A DNA stretch of 61,233 bases from Pseudoalteromonas lipolytica (GCF_900116435.1 NZ_FPAZ01000022.1:1-61233); one strand, 5' to 3'; numbered from the stretch's first letter, positions 8,905-17,579 are shown. A program made the numbers and translations. The notes: a model not told the origin generated them from the sequence alone.

Positions 8905-9375
8905 TTACAGCTCAGCGACAAGTTTTTCAACGATGTCACTGTGTGCGGCTTGATTGATTTCGCGCTCTAGAATCTTCTCAGCACCAACCACGGCCAGAGT
9001 TGCTACTTTCTTACGTAGCTCTTCTGTTACACGGTTACGCTCTGCTTCGATTTCAGAGTGCCCTTGAGCAATAATTTTTTCACGCTCTTGTTGACCACGA
9101 ACAGTTTCTTCGTCAACGATAAGCGTGGCACGCTTTTTAGCTTGTTCAATGATATCAGCCGCTTGAGCTTTTGCCTCTTTAAGCTGCTCAGCAGCTTTCT
9201 TTTGCGCAAGTTCTAAGTCTTTTTCGGCTCTATCAGAGGCAGCTAAACCATCTTCGATTTTCTTCTGGCGAGCTTCAATTGCACCATTTAGTGGTGGCCA
9301 TACGTATTTCATACAGAAAAGTACGAATACCGTAAATGCAATTAATTCACCGATAAGAGTGGCTGTTAAGTTCAC
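8905..9375 (-). CDS. atpF: F1Fo ATP synthase b subunit
   Basis: The membrane-anchored peripheral stalk of Fo. The 156-residue protein has one N-terminal transmembrane helix (TLIGELIAFTVFVLFCMKYV) followed by a long, highly charged coiled coil rich in Ala, Glu, Lys and Arg that dimerises and binds delta. Translation begins at GTG 9375, preceded by AGGAGG at a 7-nt spacing. Length equals E. coli AtpF. It lies between atpE and atpH. Confidence 0.97.
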   Translation of the reverse strand: MNLTATLIGELIAFTVFVLFCMKYVWPPLNGAIEARQKKIEDGLAASDRAEKDLELAQKKAAEQLKEAKAQAADIIEQAKKRATLIVDEETVRGQQEREKIIAQGHSEIEAERNRVTEELRKKVATLAVVGAEKILEREINQAAHSDIVEKLVAEL

Positions 9376-9417
9376 GACCGCTCCTCCTTAAAATAGTAAG
9401 CTGTTCAAAAAATAATA

Positions 9418-9651
9418 TTAAAGTACGAACAACAATACCATTGCGATACCAACACCGATCATAGCTACGGCATCGATTAGACCAGCAAGGATGAACATCT
9501 TAACTTGTAGTGAAGGTGCAAGCTCTGGTTGACGCGCACATGCTTCTAGGAATTTACCACCCATGTTACCGAAGCCGATAGCAGTACCGATTGCACCGAA
9601 GCCGATAAGTAGAGCAACAGCGATATACTTAAGACCTAATACTAGTTCCAT
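9418..9651 (-). CDS. atpE: F1Fo ATP synthase c subunit
   Basis: The proteolipid of the rotating c-ring. The 77-residue protein is two transmembrane helices joined by the polar loop ARQPE. The proton-carrying carboxylate is Asp60 in LAGLIDAVAMIG. There is no obvious sodium-binding signature, so proton coupling is likely; this is an inference. The start is ATG 9651, with GGAG about 6 nt upstream; a TTG four codons earlier coincides with the ribosome site and is rejected. It lies 42 nt upstream of atpF, a wider gap than elsewhere in the operon. Confidence 0.96.
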   Translation of the reverse strand: MELVLGLKYIAVALLIGFGAIGTAIGFGNMGGKFLEACARQPELAPSLQVKMFILAGLIDAVAMIGVGIAMVLLFVL

Positions 9652-9706
9652 TTTTTTCTCCAAAGTTTCAATTGTAAATTAAAATTAAATTTTAAAAGTG
9701 TAAAAA

Positions 9707-10564
9707 TTAGTGATTATCTGAGCTTGCCATGCTTAGGTAAACGATTGTAAGCATCATAAATACGAATGCTTGTAGCACGATTACTAAGATGTGGAATGCG
9801 GCCCAAATAAAGTGCAACGGTAGTTGCATTAAACCAACAGCGCCGATCAAGATGAAAATCAACTCACCAGCATATAAGTTACCGAATAAACGCAGTGCTA
9901 ACGAGAACGGCTTAGCAACTAAAGCGATTGTTTCTAGTAATAAGTTACATGGGATTAAGAACACCATCATCAGCTTGTTTTTAGAGCTAAATGGGTGCAG
10001 TGTTAGTTCCGCTAAGAAACCGCCAATCCCTTTGATTTTAATTGCGTAACCGATCATCAGAATGAATACACCAATAGCAAGTGCAGCAGTCATATTGATG
10101 TCTGTTGTCGGTACAATTTTCATGTATACGTCGTGAGAGTCCATACCAAATGCTTGCTCACCAACGAAGCCAGCGAATGCAGGTAGGAAATCAACCGGGA
10201 TCAAGTCCATTAAGTTCATTAAGAACACCCAAACGAAAATCGTTAGAGCTAATGGAGCAATTAAACTACTTTTGCCGTGGTAAGTATCGCGTACGTTGTC
10301 GCCAACGAATTCAACGATCATTTCAATGAAGCATTGAAATTTACCAGGTACACCGGTATTTGCTTTTTTAGCGGCACTACGGAAGATCCATAAAAATACA
10401 AGACCTAAACCGATTGACCATGCGAGGGTATCTATGTTCCATGTCCAGAAGCCACTGTCCGCACACGCTTTATTGAAGGCTAGACCAGCGTCGGTCGAGC
10501 ACATCTTAGCATTGGTTAAGTGGTGCTGAATATGGCTTGATAGAGTTACTTCTTCTGCAGCCAT
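9707..10564 (-). CDS. atpB: F1Fo ATP synthase a subunit
   Basis: The stator membrane subunit that forms the two proton half-channels against the c-ring. The 285-residue protein has several hydrophobic helices and the conserved segment SLALRLFGNLYAGEL, which contains the essential arginine facing the c-ring carboxylate. The chosen start is ATG 10564 with GGGA about 7 nt upstream; the TTG at 10576 overlaps the ribosome site. It lies 15 nt downstream of atpI. Confidence 0.97.
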   Translation of the reverse strand: MAAEEVTLSSHIQHHLTNAKMCSTDAGLAFNKACADSGFWTWNIDTLAWSIGLGLVFLWIFRSAAKKANTGVPGKFQCFIEMIVEFVGDNVRDTYHGKSSLIAPLALTIFVWVFLMNLMDLIPVDFLPAFAGFVGEQAFGMDSHDVYMKIVPTTDINMTAALAIGVFILMIGYAIKIKGIGGFLAELTLHPFSSKNKLMMVFLIPCNLLLETIALVAKPFSLALRLFGNLYAGELIFILIGAVGLMQLPLHFIWAAFHILVIVLQAFVFMMLTIVYLSMASSDNH

Positions 10565-10579
10565 GTTATATCCCAAAAG

Positions 10580-10960
10580 TTAATGATTAAAAAAAACGGG
10601 TGCGAACAATCCGCTAAATAACACCAATACATACACACAAAAAAACGGTAATAAAACGACCGTGTAAGACTTCAGTATCAGTGCAAACAACACAATTGTT
10701 AGCATAAATTTTAATCCGTTGCCGCGCTTTAGCGAGGCATACACTTGATTTGTCCGACTTGCACCCATATATCTGAATGCATAAACGACAAATACAAAAT
10801 TAGGGAGTAGTGCAACAGCTCCGCCAGCAAGCGCTGACTGGCCGGCATTGACTCCCCAACCTACAAAAACAATTACTGCAGCGATTATCGCTACGATACC
10901 CTGAAGACAAATTAATTTAAATGCGGCAAGCCTATATGGCTTTGCTAACCTATTAGTCAC
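10580..10960 (-). CDS. atpI: ATP synthase accessory protein AtpI
   Basis: A small membrane protein of 126 residues with four hydrophobic segments. Its central GGAVALLPNFVFVVYAFRY matches AtpI, which helps assemble the c-ring or carry Mg2+; its exact role is not settled. It is the first gene of the atp operon. Translation begins at GTG 10960 with AAGG upstream. The promoter lies 53-80 nt upstream. Confidence 0.9.
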   Translation of the reverse strand: MTNRLAKPYRLAAFKLICLQGIVAIIAAVIVFVGWGVNAGQSALAGGAVALLPNFVFVVYAFRYMGASRTNQVYASLKRGNGLKFMLTIVLFALILKSYTVVLLPFFCVYVLVLFSGLFAPVFFNH

Positions 10961-11012
10961 GTTTTATTAACCTTAAGAACGTTCATATTGTCAGGGTATG
11001 AAAACTGGCGAA

Positions 11013-11040
11013 ATTATACTGATTCCTACCAGTTTTGCAA
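11013..11040 (-). promoter_or_regulatory. ATP synthase operon promoter
   Basis: On the minus strand a TTGCAA -35 element (11035-11040) and a perfect TATAAT -10 element (11013-11018) are spaced 16 bp apart, leaving a short leader before atpI. No other promoter-like pair of this strength is seen between parB and atpI. Confidence 0.75.
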
Positions 11041-11120
11041 CTTGAGTCGACCCTTTGTAGCGCAAAAACACCACAAATGTCTCTTTTTGGACATGTTATT
11101 AATTAATGACGGGAATAGTC

Positions 11121-12032
11121 TTAATTTATACGGCTTAAAATGCCATCTAACTCATCAAAGCTTGTGTACGAAATAACCAGCTTGCCTTTGCCTTTTTTGT
11201 TGTAGTTAATTTCTACTTTAGCCCCTAAATTCTCGGCAAGTTTTTGCTCTAACTGTTTGACATCTGGATCTTTTTCGAGCACTTCTTTTTGAGGTGCGGG
11301 CTCTAAAATTGAACGAACAAGCTTTTCAGTTTCACGCACAGTTAACGCTTTTGCGACAGCTAATCGCGCCGCATCTGACTGCGCTTCACCTTCAAGTGCT
11401 AATAAACAACGTGCATGACCCATTTCAATGTCGCCATGCTCTAACAGTATTTTAACATCTTCGTTAAGATTATTTAGGCGTAGTAAATTAGTCACTGTGG
11501 TACGAGATTTACCAACAGCTTCGGCCACTTGCTGATGAGTAAGCTCAAACTCATTCAATAAACGATTAAGTGCAATGGCTTCTTCCATTGCATTTAAATC
11601 TTCGCGTTGAATATTTTCAATAAGTGCAATAGCAACAGCCGCTTCATCAGGTACGTCTTTGATAATACAAGGTACGCTATCTAATTTAGCTAATTGAGCA
11701 GCACGCCAACGACGTTCACCAGCAATAATTTCGTATTTATTTGCACCAATAGGGCGCACAACAATAGGTTGAATTATGCCTTGCGCACGAATCGAGCTTG
11801 CAAGCTCTTCCAATGCTTCTTCAGACATGTCTTTACGTGGTTGATATTTACCTGACTGTAAAAACTCAATCGCTAATTTTTGCAGTTCACCTTTATTTTG
11901 CTCTGCCACAGCATCTGATACAGGCTCTGTTGTTACTGCATTTTGTTGCTGATTATCTGCACTTGGGGCAGGTTTTGATGAACTTAATAAAGCGTCGAGT
12001 CCTCGGCCTAAACCGCGTTTTTTAGCAGACAT
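11121..12032 (-). CDS. parB: Chromosome partitioning protein ParB
   Basis: A CTP-dependent DNA clamp that loads at parS and spreads to organise the origin region for segregation. The 303-residue protein starts with the KRGLGRGLDALL motif common to chromosomal ParBs, which contains the ParA-stimulating segment. The N-terminal CTPase region shows GKYQPRK and IIAGERRWRAAQLA, followed by the helix-turn-helix (LTHQQVAEAVGKSRTTVTN) and a C-terminal dimerisation domain. It lies 20 nt after parA. Two matching parS sites occur in recF at 28746 and 29385. Confidence 0.97.
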   Translation of the reverse strand: MSAKKRGLGRGLDALLSSSKPAPSADNQQQNAVTTEPVSDAVAEQNKGELQKLAIEFLQSGKYQPRKDMSEEALEELASSIRAQGIIQPIVVRPIGANKYEIIAGERRWRAAQLAKLDSVPCIIKDVPDEAAVAIALIENIQREDLNAMEEAIALNRLLNEFELTHQQVAEAVGKSRTTVTNLLRLNNLNEDVKILLEHGDIEMGHARCLLALEGEAQSDAARLAVAKALTVRETEKLVRSILEPAPQKEVLEKDPDVKQLEQKLAENLGAKVEINYNKKGKGKLVISYTSFDELDGILSRIN

Positions 12033-12052
12033 GTTATTTTTTTACCTCAAAG

Positions 12053-12838
12053 TTAGGCTACTGCTGAAGATGTTTTCTCTTTTCTACGTAACATTTCACC
12101 GGCAAGGGCTAAGTATGCTTTTGCACCACTTGATGCGCGGTCATAATACATGGCAGGGGCACCAAAGCTCGGCGCTTCTGCTAAACGGACATTACGTGGG
12201 ATAACGGTACGATAAACTTTATCGCCAAAATGTTGTTTTAATTGTTCAGATACGTCATTTGCAAGGCGATTACGCGGATCATACATGGTGCGTAAAATAC
12301 CTTCAATTGTTAACGCCGGATTGACCAACTTCGACAGCTGAGTAATGGTGTCCATTAATGCAGTTAAACCTTCAAGGGCATAATACTCACATTGCATAGG
12401 CACTAAAATAGAATCAGCTGCTGCCATCGCATTAACCGTTAGCATATTCAGTGAAGGTGGGCAGTCAATAAAAATGAAGTCGTATTGGTCTTGCACTTTT
12501 TCAAGGGCATTACGTAAACGCACTTCACGGGCAAATAATTCCATCAATTTAACTTCAGCTGCTGTGACATCGCCATTAGCTGCAATTAAATGATATTCAC
12601 CTGACGTTTCTTTATTGATTACTTCTTCGATTGGGGTTTCTTCTATCAATAAGTCATAAATAGTTGCAACGTCACCGTATTTATCGACACCGCTGCCCAT
12701 GGTCGCGTTCCCTTGTGGGTCAAGATCGATTAATAACACTTTACGCTTTGTCGCGGCCATAGAAGCCGCAAGATTTACAGCGGTGGTTGTTTTACCAACC
12801 CCCCCTTTTTGGTTTGCTAATGCGATGACTTTTGCCAC
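12053..12838 (-). CDS. parA: Chromosome partitioning ATPase ParA (Soj family)
   Basis: A Walker-type ATPase that forms nucleoid-bound dimers and moves ParB-parS complexes. The 261-residue protein has the deviant Walker A KGGVGKTTTAVNLA with the signature lysine, a Walker A' strand LLIDLDPQGNATMG, and Walker B FIFIDCPPSL. It has no N-terminal DNA-binding extension, so it is a chromosomal type. Translation starts at GTG 12838 with only a weak ribosome site, suggesting coupling to rsmG, whose stop lies 13 nt upstream. Confidence 0.97.
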   Translation of the reverse strand: MAKVIALANQKGGVGKTTTAVNLAASMAATKRKVLLIDLDPQGNATMGSGVDKYGDVATIYDLLIEETPIEEVINKETSGEYHLIAANGDVTAAEVKLMELFAREVRLRNALEKVQDQYDFIFIDCPPSLNMLTVNAMAAADSILVPMQCEYYALEGLTALMDTITQLSKLVNPALTIEGILRTMYDPRNRLANDVSEQLKQHFGDKVYRTVIPRNVRLAEAPSFGAPAMYYDRASSGAKAYLALAGEMLRRKEKTSSAVA

Positions 12839-12851
12839 AGTGCTCTGATCC

Positions 12852-13472
12852 CTAGTCTTTAGATAGAATAATTAAATGCCTTTGCGCATCTAACTCAGGT
12901 ACTTCCAAGCTAATTTTTTCGTCAAACTTTATACCCGCTGGTAATGAGTCAAGTTCGTCGCTCGGAAATACACCTTTTAAGGCGATAAATTTACCCGAAT
13001 GATCAATCAAGTGCGAACACCAGTCAACCATATCTTGCAAAGAGGCGAATGCACGACTTAATACACCATCTAATTTAACACTTGGTTGATATTCTTCAAC
13101 TCTAGACTGTACTGGGGTTACATTTTCAAGACCCAGTGCGTGTTTTACCTGCATCAAAAAGCGTACTCGCTTACCTAAACTATCTAACAAAATAAATTGT
13201 GTGTCAGGTAAAGCAATGGCTAATACGATACCCGGTAAACCCGGACCGGTGCCAACATCAATGTAATGTTTGCCTTTTAGGTGTGGCGCAACAACTAAGC
13301 TATCCATAATATGCTTAATCATCATCTCTTCAGGTAAGCGCACCGATGTTAAATTGTACGCTTTATTCCACTTGTCTAATAATTCAACATACTGAACGAG
13401 TTGCTGCTGTTGTTTTTCTGTTAGCGCAATATCAGTTTGCGCTAACAGTGACGTTAATTGTTGTTGTAACAC
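12852..13472 (-). CDS. rsmG: 16S rRNA (guanine-527-N7)-methyltransferase RsmG
   Basis: Methylates G527 of 16S rRNA using SAM; loss gives low-level streptomycin resistance in other bacteria. The SAM-binding motif is DVGTGPGLPGIVLAIALP, and the downstream KLDGVLSRAFASL segment is also typical. I set the start at GTG 13472 because AAGGA lies five bases upstream; the alternative TTG at 13487 would overlap it. This gives 206 residues, close to E. coli (207). It follows mnmG directly, as in many bacteria. Confidence 0.95.
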   Translation of the reverse strand: MLQQQLTSLLAQTDIALTEKQQQQLVQYVELLDKWNKAYNLTSVRLPEEMMIKHIMDSLVVAPHLKGKHYIDVGTGPGLPGIVLAIALPDTQFILLDSLGKRVRFLMQVKHALGLENVTPVQSRVEEYQPSVKLDGVLSRAFASLQDMVDWCSHLIDHSGKFIALKGVFPSDELDSLPAGIKFDEKISLEVPELDAQRHLIILSKD

Positions 13473-13487
13473 TGTATTCCTTACCAA

Positions 13488-15377
13488 CTACGCAGTCTTA
13501 CGTAGTAAGCCTTGCTTTTTCAGATATACTAATAATAGCGAAATAGCAGCAGGGGTGATACCTGAAATACGTGACGCTTGACCAATCGTGTCTGGACGAC
13601 TATCTGTTAATTTAGCAACAACTTCATTTGATAAACCAGAAACCGTTGAGTAATCAAAGTCTTTTGGTAATACAGTTTGCTCATGACGCAATTGTTTATT
13701 GATCTCGTCTTGCTGACGAGCAATGTAGCCTGCGTATTTTGTATGGATCTCAACTTGCTCAAGCGCAGCTTGGTTATTAAATTCAGATCCTAATCCTTCA
13801 ATGGCCATTAAATCGTTATAACGAATTTCAGGGCGACGGATCAGATCCTCTAAACTCGCTTCACGTGTCAGTGGCGTTTTTAATAATGCGTTTACTTGAT
13901 CAACCGCAACATGATCCTTATGGATCCACGTTTCTTTTAGGCGTTGCGATTCTTTCTCGATAATCTCCATTTTTTCATTAAATGCAGCCCAACGAGCATC
14001 ATCAACCAAGCCTAATTCACGGCCTTTTGCAGTTAAACGAATATCAGCATTATCTTCGCGAAGTAATAATCGGTATTCAGCACGGCTAGTAAACATACGG
14101 TAGGGTTCTTTTGTACCTAGCGTCGCTAAATCGTCAATTAATACCCCTGTGTATGCTTCATCACGACGCGGAGTCCAAGGCTCTTTACCTTGTACTTGCA
14201 ATGCGGCGTTCATACCAGCAATCAACCCTTGAGCACCCGCTTCTTCATAGCCCGTGGTGCCATTAATTTGGCCAGCAAAGAATAACCCGTTGATAAATTT
14301 AGTTTCTAATGATTGTTTCAAATCACGAGGGTCAAAGAAGTCATATTCAATTGCGTAACCAGGACGACAAATATGTGCATTCTCAAAGCCAGTAATTGAT
14401 TGCACAATTTCAAGCTGAACATCAAACGGTAAACTGGTAGAAATACCATTTGGGTATAATTCGTATGATGTTAAACCTTCAGGTTCAACAAAAATTTGGT
14501 GTTTGTCTTTATCAGCAAAACGAACAATTTTATCTTCAATAGAAGGGCAGTAACGTGGGCCAATACCTTCAATAACACCTGAATACATAGGTGAACGATG
14601 TAAGTTATTACGGATCACGTCATGCGTTTTTTCATTCGTATAAGTGATATAACACGGGATCTGCTGTGGATGATCCGATTGCTTACCCATAAATGAAAAC
14701 ACGGGTATTGGTGTATCACCTGGTTGTTCTTGCATTTTACTGAAATCAACAGTACGCGCATCAATACGTGGAGGTGTCCCCGTTTTTAAACGATCGACTC
14801 TAAAAGGTAATTCACGTAAACGTTGTGCCAGTGCAATTGATGGTGGATCACCTGCGCGACCCCCTTTAAAGTTTTCTAAACCGATGTGGATCTGGCCACC
14901 TAAGAAAGTGCCCACTGTAAGCACAACAGTAGGGGCGCTGAAGCGAAGTCCCATTTGGGTAACAACACCGAGTACACGTTCACCTTCAACAATAAGATCA
15001 TCACATGATTGCTGGAAGATCTTTAAATTTTCTTGGTGTTGTAAAGTATGTTGAATAGCCGCTTTATACAAAGCACGATCAGCTTGTGCACGAGTTGCTC
15101 TAACCGCAGGGCCTTTTGATGAATTTAAAGTACGGAATTGAATACCGCCTTTGTCAATGGCTTGTGCCATTGCACCACCGAGTGCATCAATTTCTTTAAC
15201 CAAATGACCTTTGCCAATGCCCCCAATAGCTGGATTGCATGACATTTGACCAAGGGTATCCATATTATGTGTTAGCAATAGGGTATTCATACCCATGCGA
15301 GCAGAGGCTAATGCGGCTTCAGTACCTGCATGTCCACCACCGACAACAATAACATCAAAACTTTCGTGAAAAATCAT
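13488..15377 (-). CDS. mnmG: tRNA uridine 5-carboxymethylaminomethyl modification enzyme MnmG (GidA)
   Basis: Works with MnmE to install the cmnm5 group on wobble U34 of several tRNAs. The 629-residue length equals E. coli MnmG. The N-terminal FAD-binding motif is VVGGGHAGTEAA, followed by MSCNPAIGGIGKGHL with a catalytic-type cysteine; GTFLGGQIHIG and the C-terminal helical MnmE-binding domain are also present. The start ATG 15377 has AGGA seven bases upstream. As in E. coli it is transcribed away from oriC, which lies immediately upstream. It heads the mnmG-rsmG-parA-parB unit. Confidence 0.98.
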   Translation of the reverse strand: MIFHESFDVIVVGGGHAGTEAALASARMGMNTLLLTHNMDTLGQMSCNPAIGGIGKGHLVKEIDALGGAMAQAIDKGGIQFRTLNSSKGPAVRATRAQADRALYKAAIQHTLQHQENLKIFQQSCDDLIVEGERVLGVVTQMGLRFSAPTVVLTVGTFLGGQIHIGLENFKGGRAGDPPSIALAQRLRELPFRVDRLKTGTPPRIDARTVDFSKMQEQPGDTPIPVFSFMGKQSDHPQQIPCYITYTNEKTHDVIRNNLHRSPMYSGVIEGIGPRYCPSIEDKIVRFADKDKHQIFVEPEGLTSYELYPNGISTSLPFDVQLEIVQSITGFENAHICRPGYAIEYDFFDPRDLKQSLETKFINGLFFAGQINGTTGYEEAGAQGLIAGMNAALQVQGKEPWTPRRDEAYTGVLIDDLATLGTKEPYRMFTSRAEYRLLLREDNADIRLTAKGRELGLVDDARWAAFNEKMEIIEKESQRLKETWIHKDHVAVDQVNALLKTPLTREASLEDLIRRPEIRYNDLMAIEGLGSEFNNQAALEQVEIHTKYAGYIARQQDEINKQLRHEQTVLPKDFDYSTVSGLSNEVVAKLTDSRPDTIGQASRISGITPAAISLLLVYLKKQGLLRKTA

Positions 15378-15471
15378 TTATGGATCCTACTTAATCGACC
15401 AGCAAAACTTTGTAAAGGGAGCGTATTCTACCTAGAAATTTAGAGAAGATAAATGATTAAACAGTGCTCAA

Positions 15472-15790
15472 GATCTAAGTGGGTGATCTCTAATAATATA
15501 AAGGATCTTTTAAAGAGATCTTTTATTACTCTTACTACTACTGAAGCGGTTTTCTGTTGATAATGTTTAGTTCTATATTTAAAACATGATCTTAAGTCAG
15601 ATCCAAAGGTGTTAATATGATCGGATCTAACCGCTAACAAGCTCTGATCAAAAGACCTATTTATACACAGGGCAATATCGAATGGATCTTATCCAATGGA
15701 TAAACTAGGTTAAAAACGCAGGTAAATCAGTGTTTATCCACAATCTGATCTAAATTATCAGTAAATTGTGGGTAACTTTTTTAATAGATC
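15472..15790. other. oriC: Replication origin oriC (E. coli type)
   Basis: Twelve GATC (Dam) sites fall in about 320 bp between mnmG and mioC, roughly ten times chance. DnaA boxes are TGTTGATAA (15555-15563, minus), TTATACACA (15661-15669, plus), a back-to-back pair TTATCCAAT/TTATCCATT (15689-15703), TTATCCACA (15734-15742, plus) and TTACCCACA (15767-15775, minus). Order and orientation reproduce R1, R2, R3 and R4 of E. coli oriC, with a similar R1-R4 span (about 188 bp). AT-rich 13-mer-like GATCT repeats lie on the mnmG side, as in E. coli. Open frames through this stretch are spurious. Confidence 0.92.
15485..15529. other. Putative DNA unwinding element of oriC
   Basis: Three AT-rich elements begin with GATCT: GATCTCTAATAAT (15485), GATCTTTTAAAGA (15504) and GATCTTTTATTAC (15517). 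They resemble the E. coli L, M and R 13-mers (consensus GATCTNTTNTTTT) and lie at the same relative position, left of the R1-like DnaA box. Confidence 0.75.
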
Positions 15791-15805
15791 TTGCCACTCT
15801 ATACT

Positions 15806-16252
15806 TTAAAGACCCACAGACTTGATCCAGCTGGGTAGCCAGGCTAAGGCCGTATCTTCTGGCAGTTGTTCATCTAATATATTTAGCTCTAAACGTTCTG
15901 CTACGCGGCTTGCGCCTTTACTTATAAATAAATCATCAATATGACGGCCTGCGTAGTTATATGTGTCGTAACTGGTGTCACCTAAACCTATAACACTGTA
16001 CTTTAATCCTTTTAAATCAATTTGTTGGTTAACTGATTCAATAAAAGGAAGTAAGTTTTCAGGGTAATCACCGGCACCATAAGTCGATGTGCATAATAGC
16101 CAGATAGTGTCTTGTTGATCGATATCATTGAAAACGGGTTGTTCATGAAGCTTTACTTGAATCCCTTGTTGTTCAAGGGATTCAGCGAGCTGCTCTGCAA
16201 CATATTCGGCAGATCCCATTTGACTACCCACAATGATATTTACTGATTGCAT
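15806..16252 (-). CDS. mioC: Flavodoxin-like protein MioC
   Basis: A short-chain flavodoxin; E. coli MioC binds FMN and supports biotin synthase in vitro. The 148-residue protein opens with NIIVGSQMGSAEYVAEQL, the phosphate-binding loop of flavodoxins, and contains LLCTSTYGAGDYPEN and VIGLGDTSYDTY flavin loops. Position and direction (toward oriC) match E. coli, where mioC transcription passes into the origin. The upstream region is rich in DnaA boxes and GATC sites, so DnaA and methylation control is likely. No strong ribosome site precedes the ATG. Confidence 0.93.
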   Translation of the reverse strand: MQSVNIIVGSQMGSAEYVAEQLAESLEQQGIQVKLHEQPVFNDIDQQDTIWLLCTSTYGAGDYPENLLPFIESVNQQIDLKGLKYSVIGLGDTSYDTYNYAGRHIDDLFISKGASRVAERLELNILDEQLPEDTALAWLPSWIKSVGL

Positions 16253-16429
16253 GTCGTTGATCGTGTAATGAGTTAAGTGGGCACATAATAACGAACTTGT
16301 AGTGTGAGTAAAGTGTTGAATTACGATCTGAATAAGTTTTTATGTTCAAAAATCACTCTTTAATTTTTATTTTGTTTTAAGTTTTTGATTTATAATGTTT
16401 TTAATTTATTTCGCTAATTTAAAGTCGTT

Positions 16430-16800
16430 GATCAAGCTGTTAGTAAATTTGGGGAAAGTTCTGATCAAGGCTATTTTCTAGACGTGCATAACTTTGCTAA
16501 GTGATTGATCTTTAAATATCTGAATTGAAAGAATCGCTCAGATCGGGGGGAGGTATTTGGTGAGATCGTTTTGTGGATAGATCGCTTGTTGATAACGATC
16601 GAATTGTATTTTTCGATCGGTAAATTCGATCGAAAAAAACGAAAAATAAACGAAAAAATTAGTTTTTAAAGGTAAAAACCTCTAAAAAACTGCCATATTT
16701 ACTCTGAATAACAAAAATGACAGTGATAAATAGTGATCGTTTAGCTGTTTAGATCTAAAAACAGGCCAAATGTGGATAACATTTTTACCAATCGCCGATC
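16430..16800. promoter_or_regulatory. Second GATC and DnaA-box cluster upstream of mioC
   Basis: The non-coding stretch 16253-16799 holds many GATC sites, nine of them between 16430 and 16631. DnaA-box-like sequences on the minus strand are TGTGGATAG (16572-16580), TGTTGATAA (16587-16595) and TGTGGATAA (16771-16779). Three CGATCG palindromes (16596, 16614, 16627) run into three CGAAAAA units (16631, 16640, 16651). It could be the mioC regulatory region, an auxiliary part of the origin, or a DnaA-titrating site. Confidence 0.7.
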
Positions 16801-17579
16801 TAAATTGTATTTAAGATCAGCTTTATGGCTGGTGGCTCGTTATTTCCAAGCTGTGTTAAGTGTTTTTTTAGCGTTTCACCAACAAGATCATATAGAGAAT
16901 TCCCCAAAGAAAATCGTTTAACCCCACCAGCAAATGCTATTTTTGGGCAGTTAAAATCTGCCATTGCCATCACATTTATTGGAATATTAAGTGCGTTAAC
17001 CAGCATTTTTATCTGTTCAATTTTGCAAAGTCCAGGTACAAACACACCGTCTGCTCCTGCATTTTCATAGGCTTTTGCTCGTGCTAATGTCAGCTCATAG
17101 GGATCTTTTTCTATTAAATATGTGTCGGTTCTGGCATTAATAAAGAGCTTTTCGAAGCCATTTTCATCCAGAGTTTGCTTTATTTTCTCTATAATAGTGC
17201 ACTGTTGATCAAGCGATCTTAACTGTGATGTTACTTTGTCAGAGTCTTCTATATTTATACCTACAACCCCTAACTTGGCTAAGCTAAGTACATGCTGGCT
17301 AATTACGTGTGCGTCGTTACTATAGCCTGACTCAATGTCTACAGATAAAGGGATAGTGAGGTGATTGATGAGTGTTTTGACCAGCGATAGTAGGTAACTA
17401 AATGGGATCTTCTCACCATCTTGTAAGCCATAACTTGCGGCAATTCCCCAACTTGTTGTTGCAAGGGCTTTTGCTCCTGAAGCTTGAATAAATTGCGCTG
17501 AGCTTAGATCCCATGCATTAGGTAATACAAAGCCTGTTTGTTGCTTATGTAATTGATGAAAAATGTGATATTTATCCAT
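16800..17579 (-). CDS. Isocitrate lyase / PEP mutase superfamily protein
   Basis: A 259-residue TIM-barrel protein. The opening FVLPNAWDLSSAQFIQASGAKALATTSWG and the SVDIESGY and VGINIEDS segments carry the acidic metal-binding residues of the PEP mutase/isocitrate lyase superfamily. The K-x-C-G catalytic loop of true isocitrate and methylisocitrate lyases is not seen, so the reaction could be a different C-C or P-C bond lyase; substrate unknown. Start ATG 17579 has AGGAGG at a 5-nt spacing. It is a single-gene unit between the mioC regulatory region and mnmE, with no phosphonate genes nearby. Confidence 0.8.
   Translation of the reverse strand: MDKYHIFHQLHKQQTGFVLPNAWDLSSAQFIQASGAKALATTSWGIAASYGLQDGEKIPFSYLLSLVKTLINHLTIPLSVDIESGYSNDAHVISQHVLSLAKLGVVGINIEDSDKVTSQLRSLDQQCTIIEKIKQTLDENGFEKLFINARTDTYLIEKDPYELTLARAKAYENAGADGVFVPGLCKIEQIKMLVNALNIPINVMAMADFNCPKIAFAGGVKRFSLGNSLYDLVGETLKKHLTQLGNNEPPAIKLILNTI

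Noticed and set aside
15440..15640. An open frame of 66 codons on the minus strand across the oriC region
   Set aside because: It lies over the 13-mer-like elements and first DnaA boxes, has no ribosome site and no recognisable similarity; the sequence is explained by origin signals.
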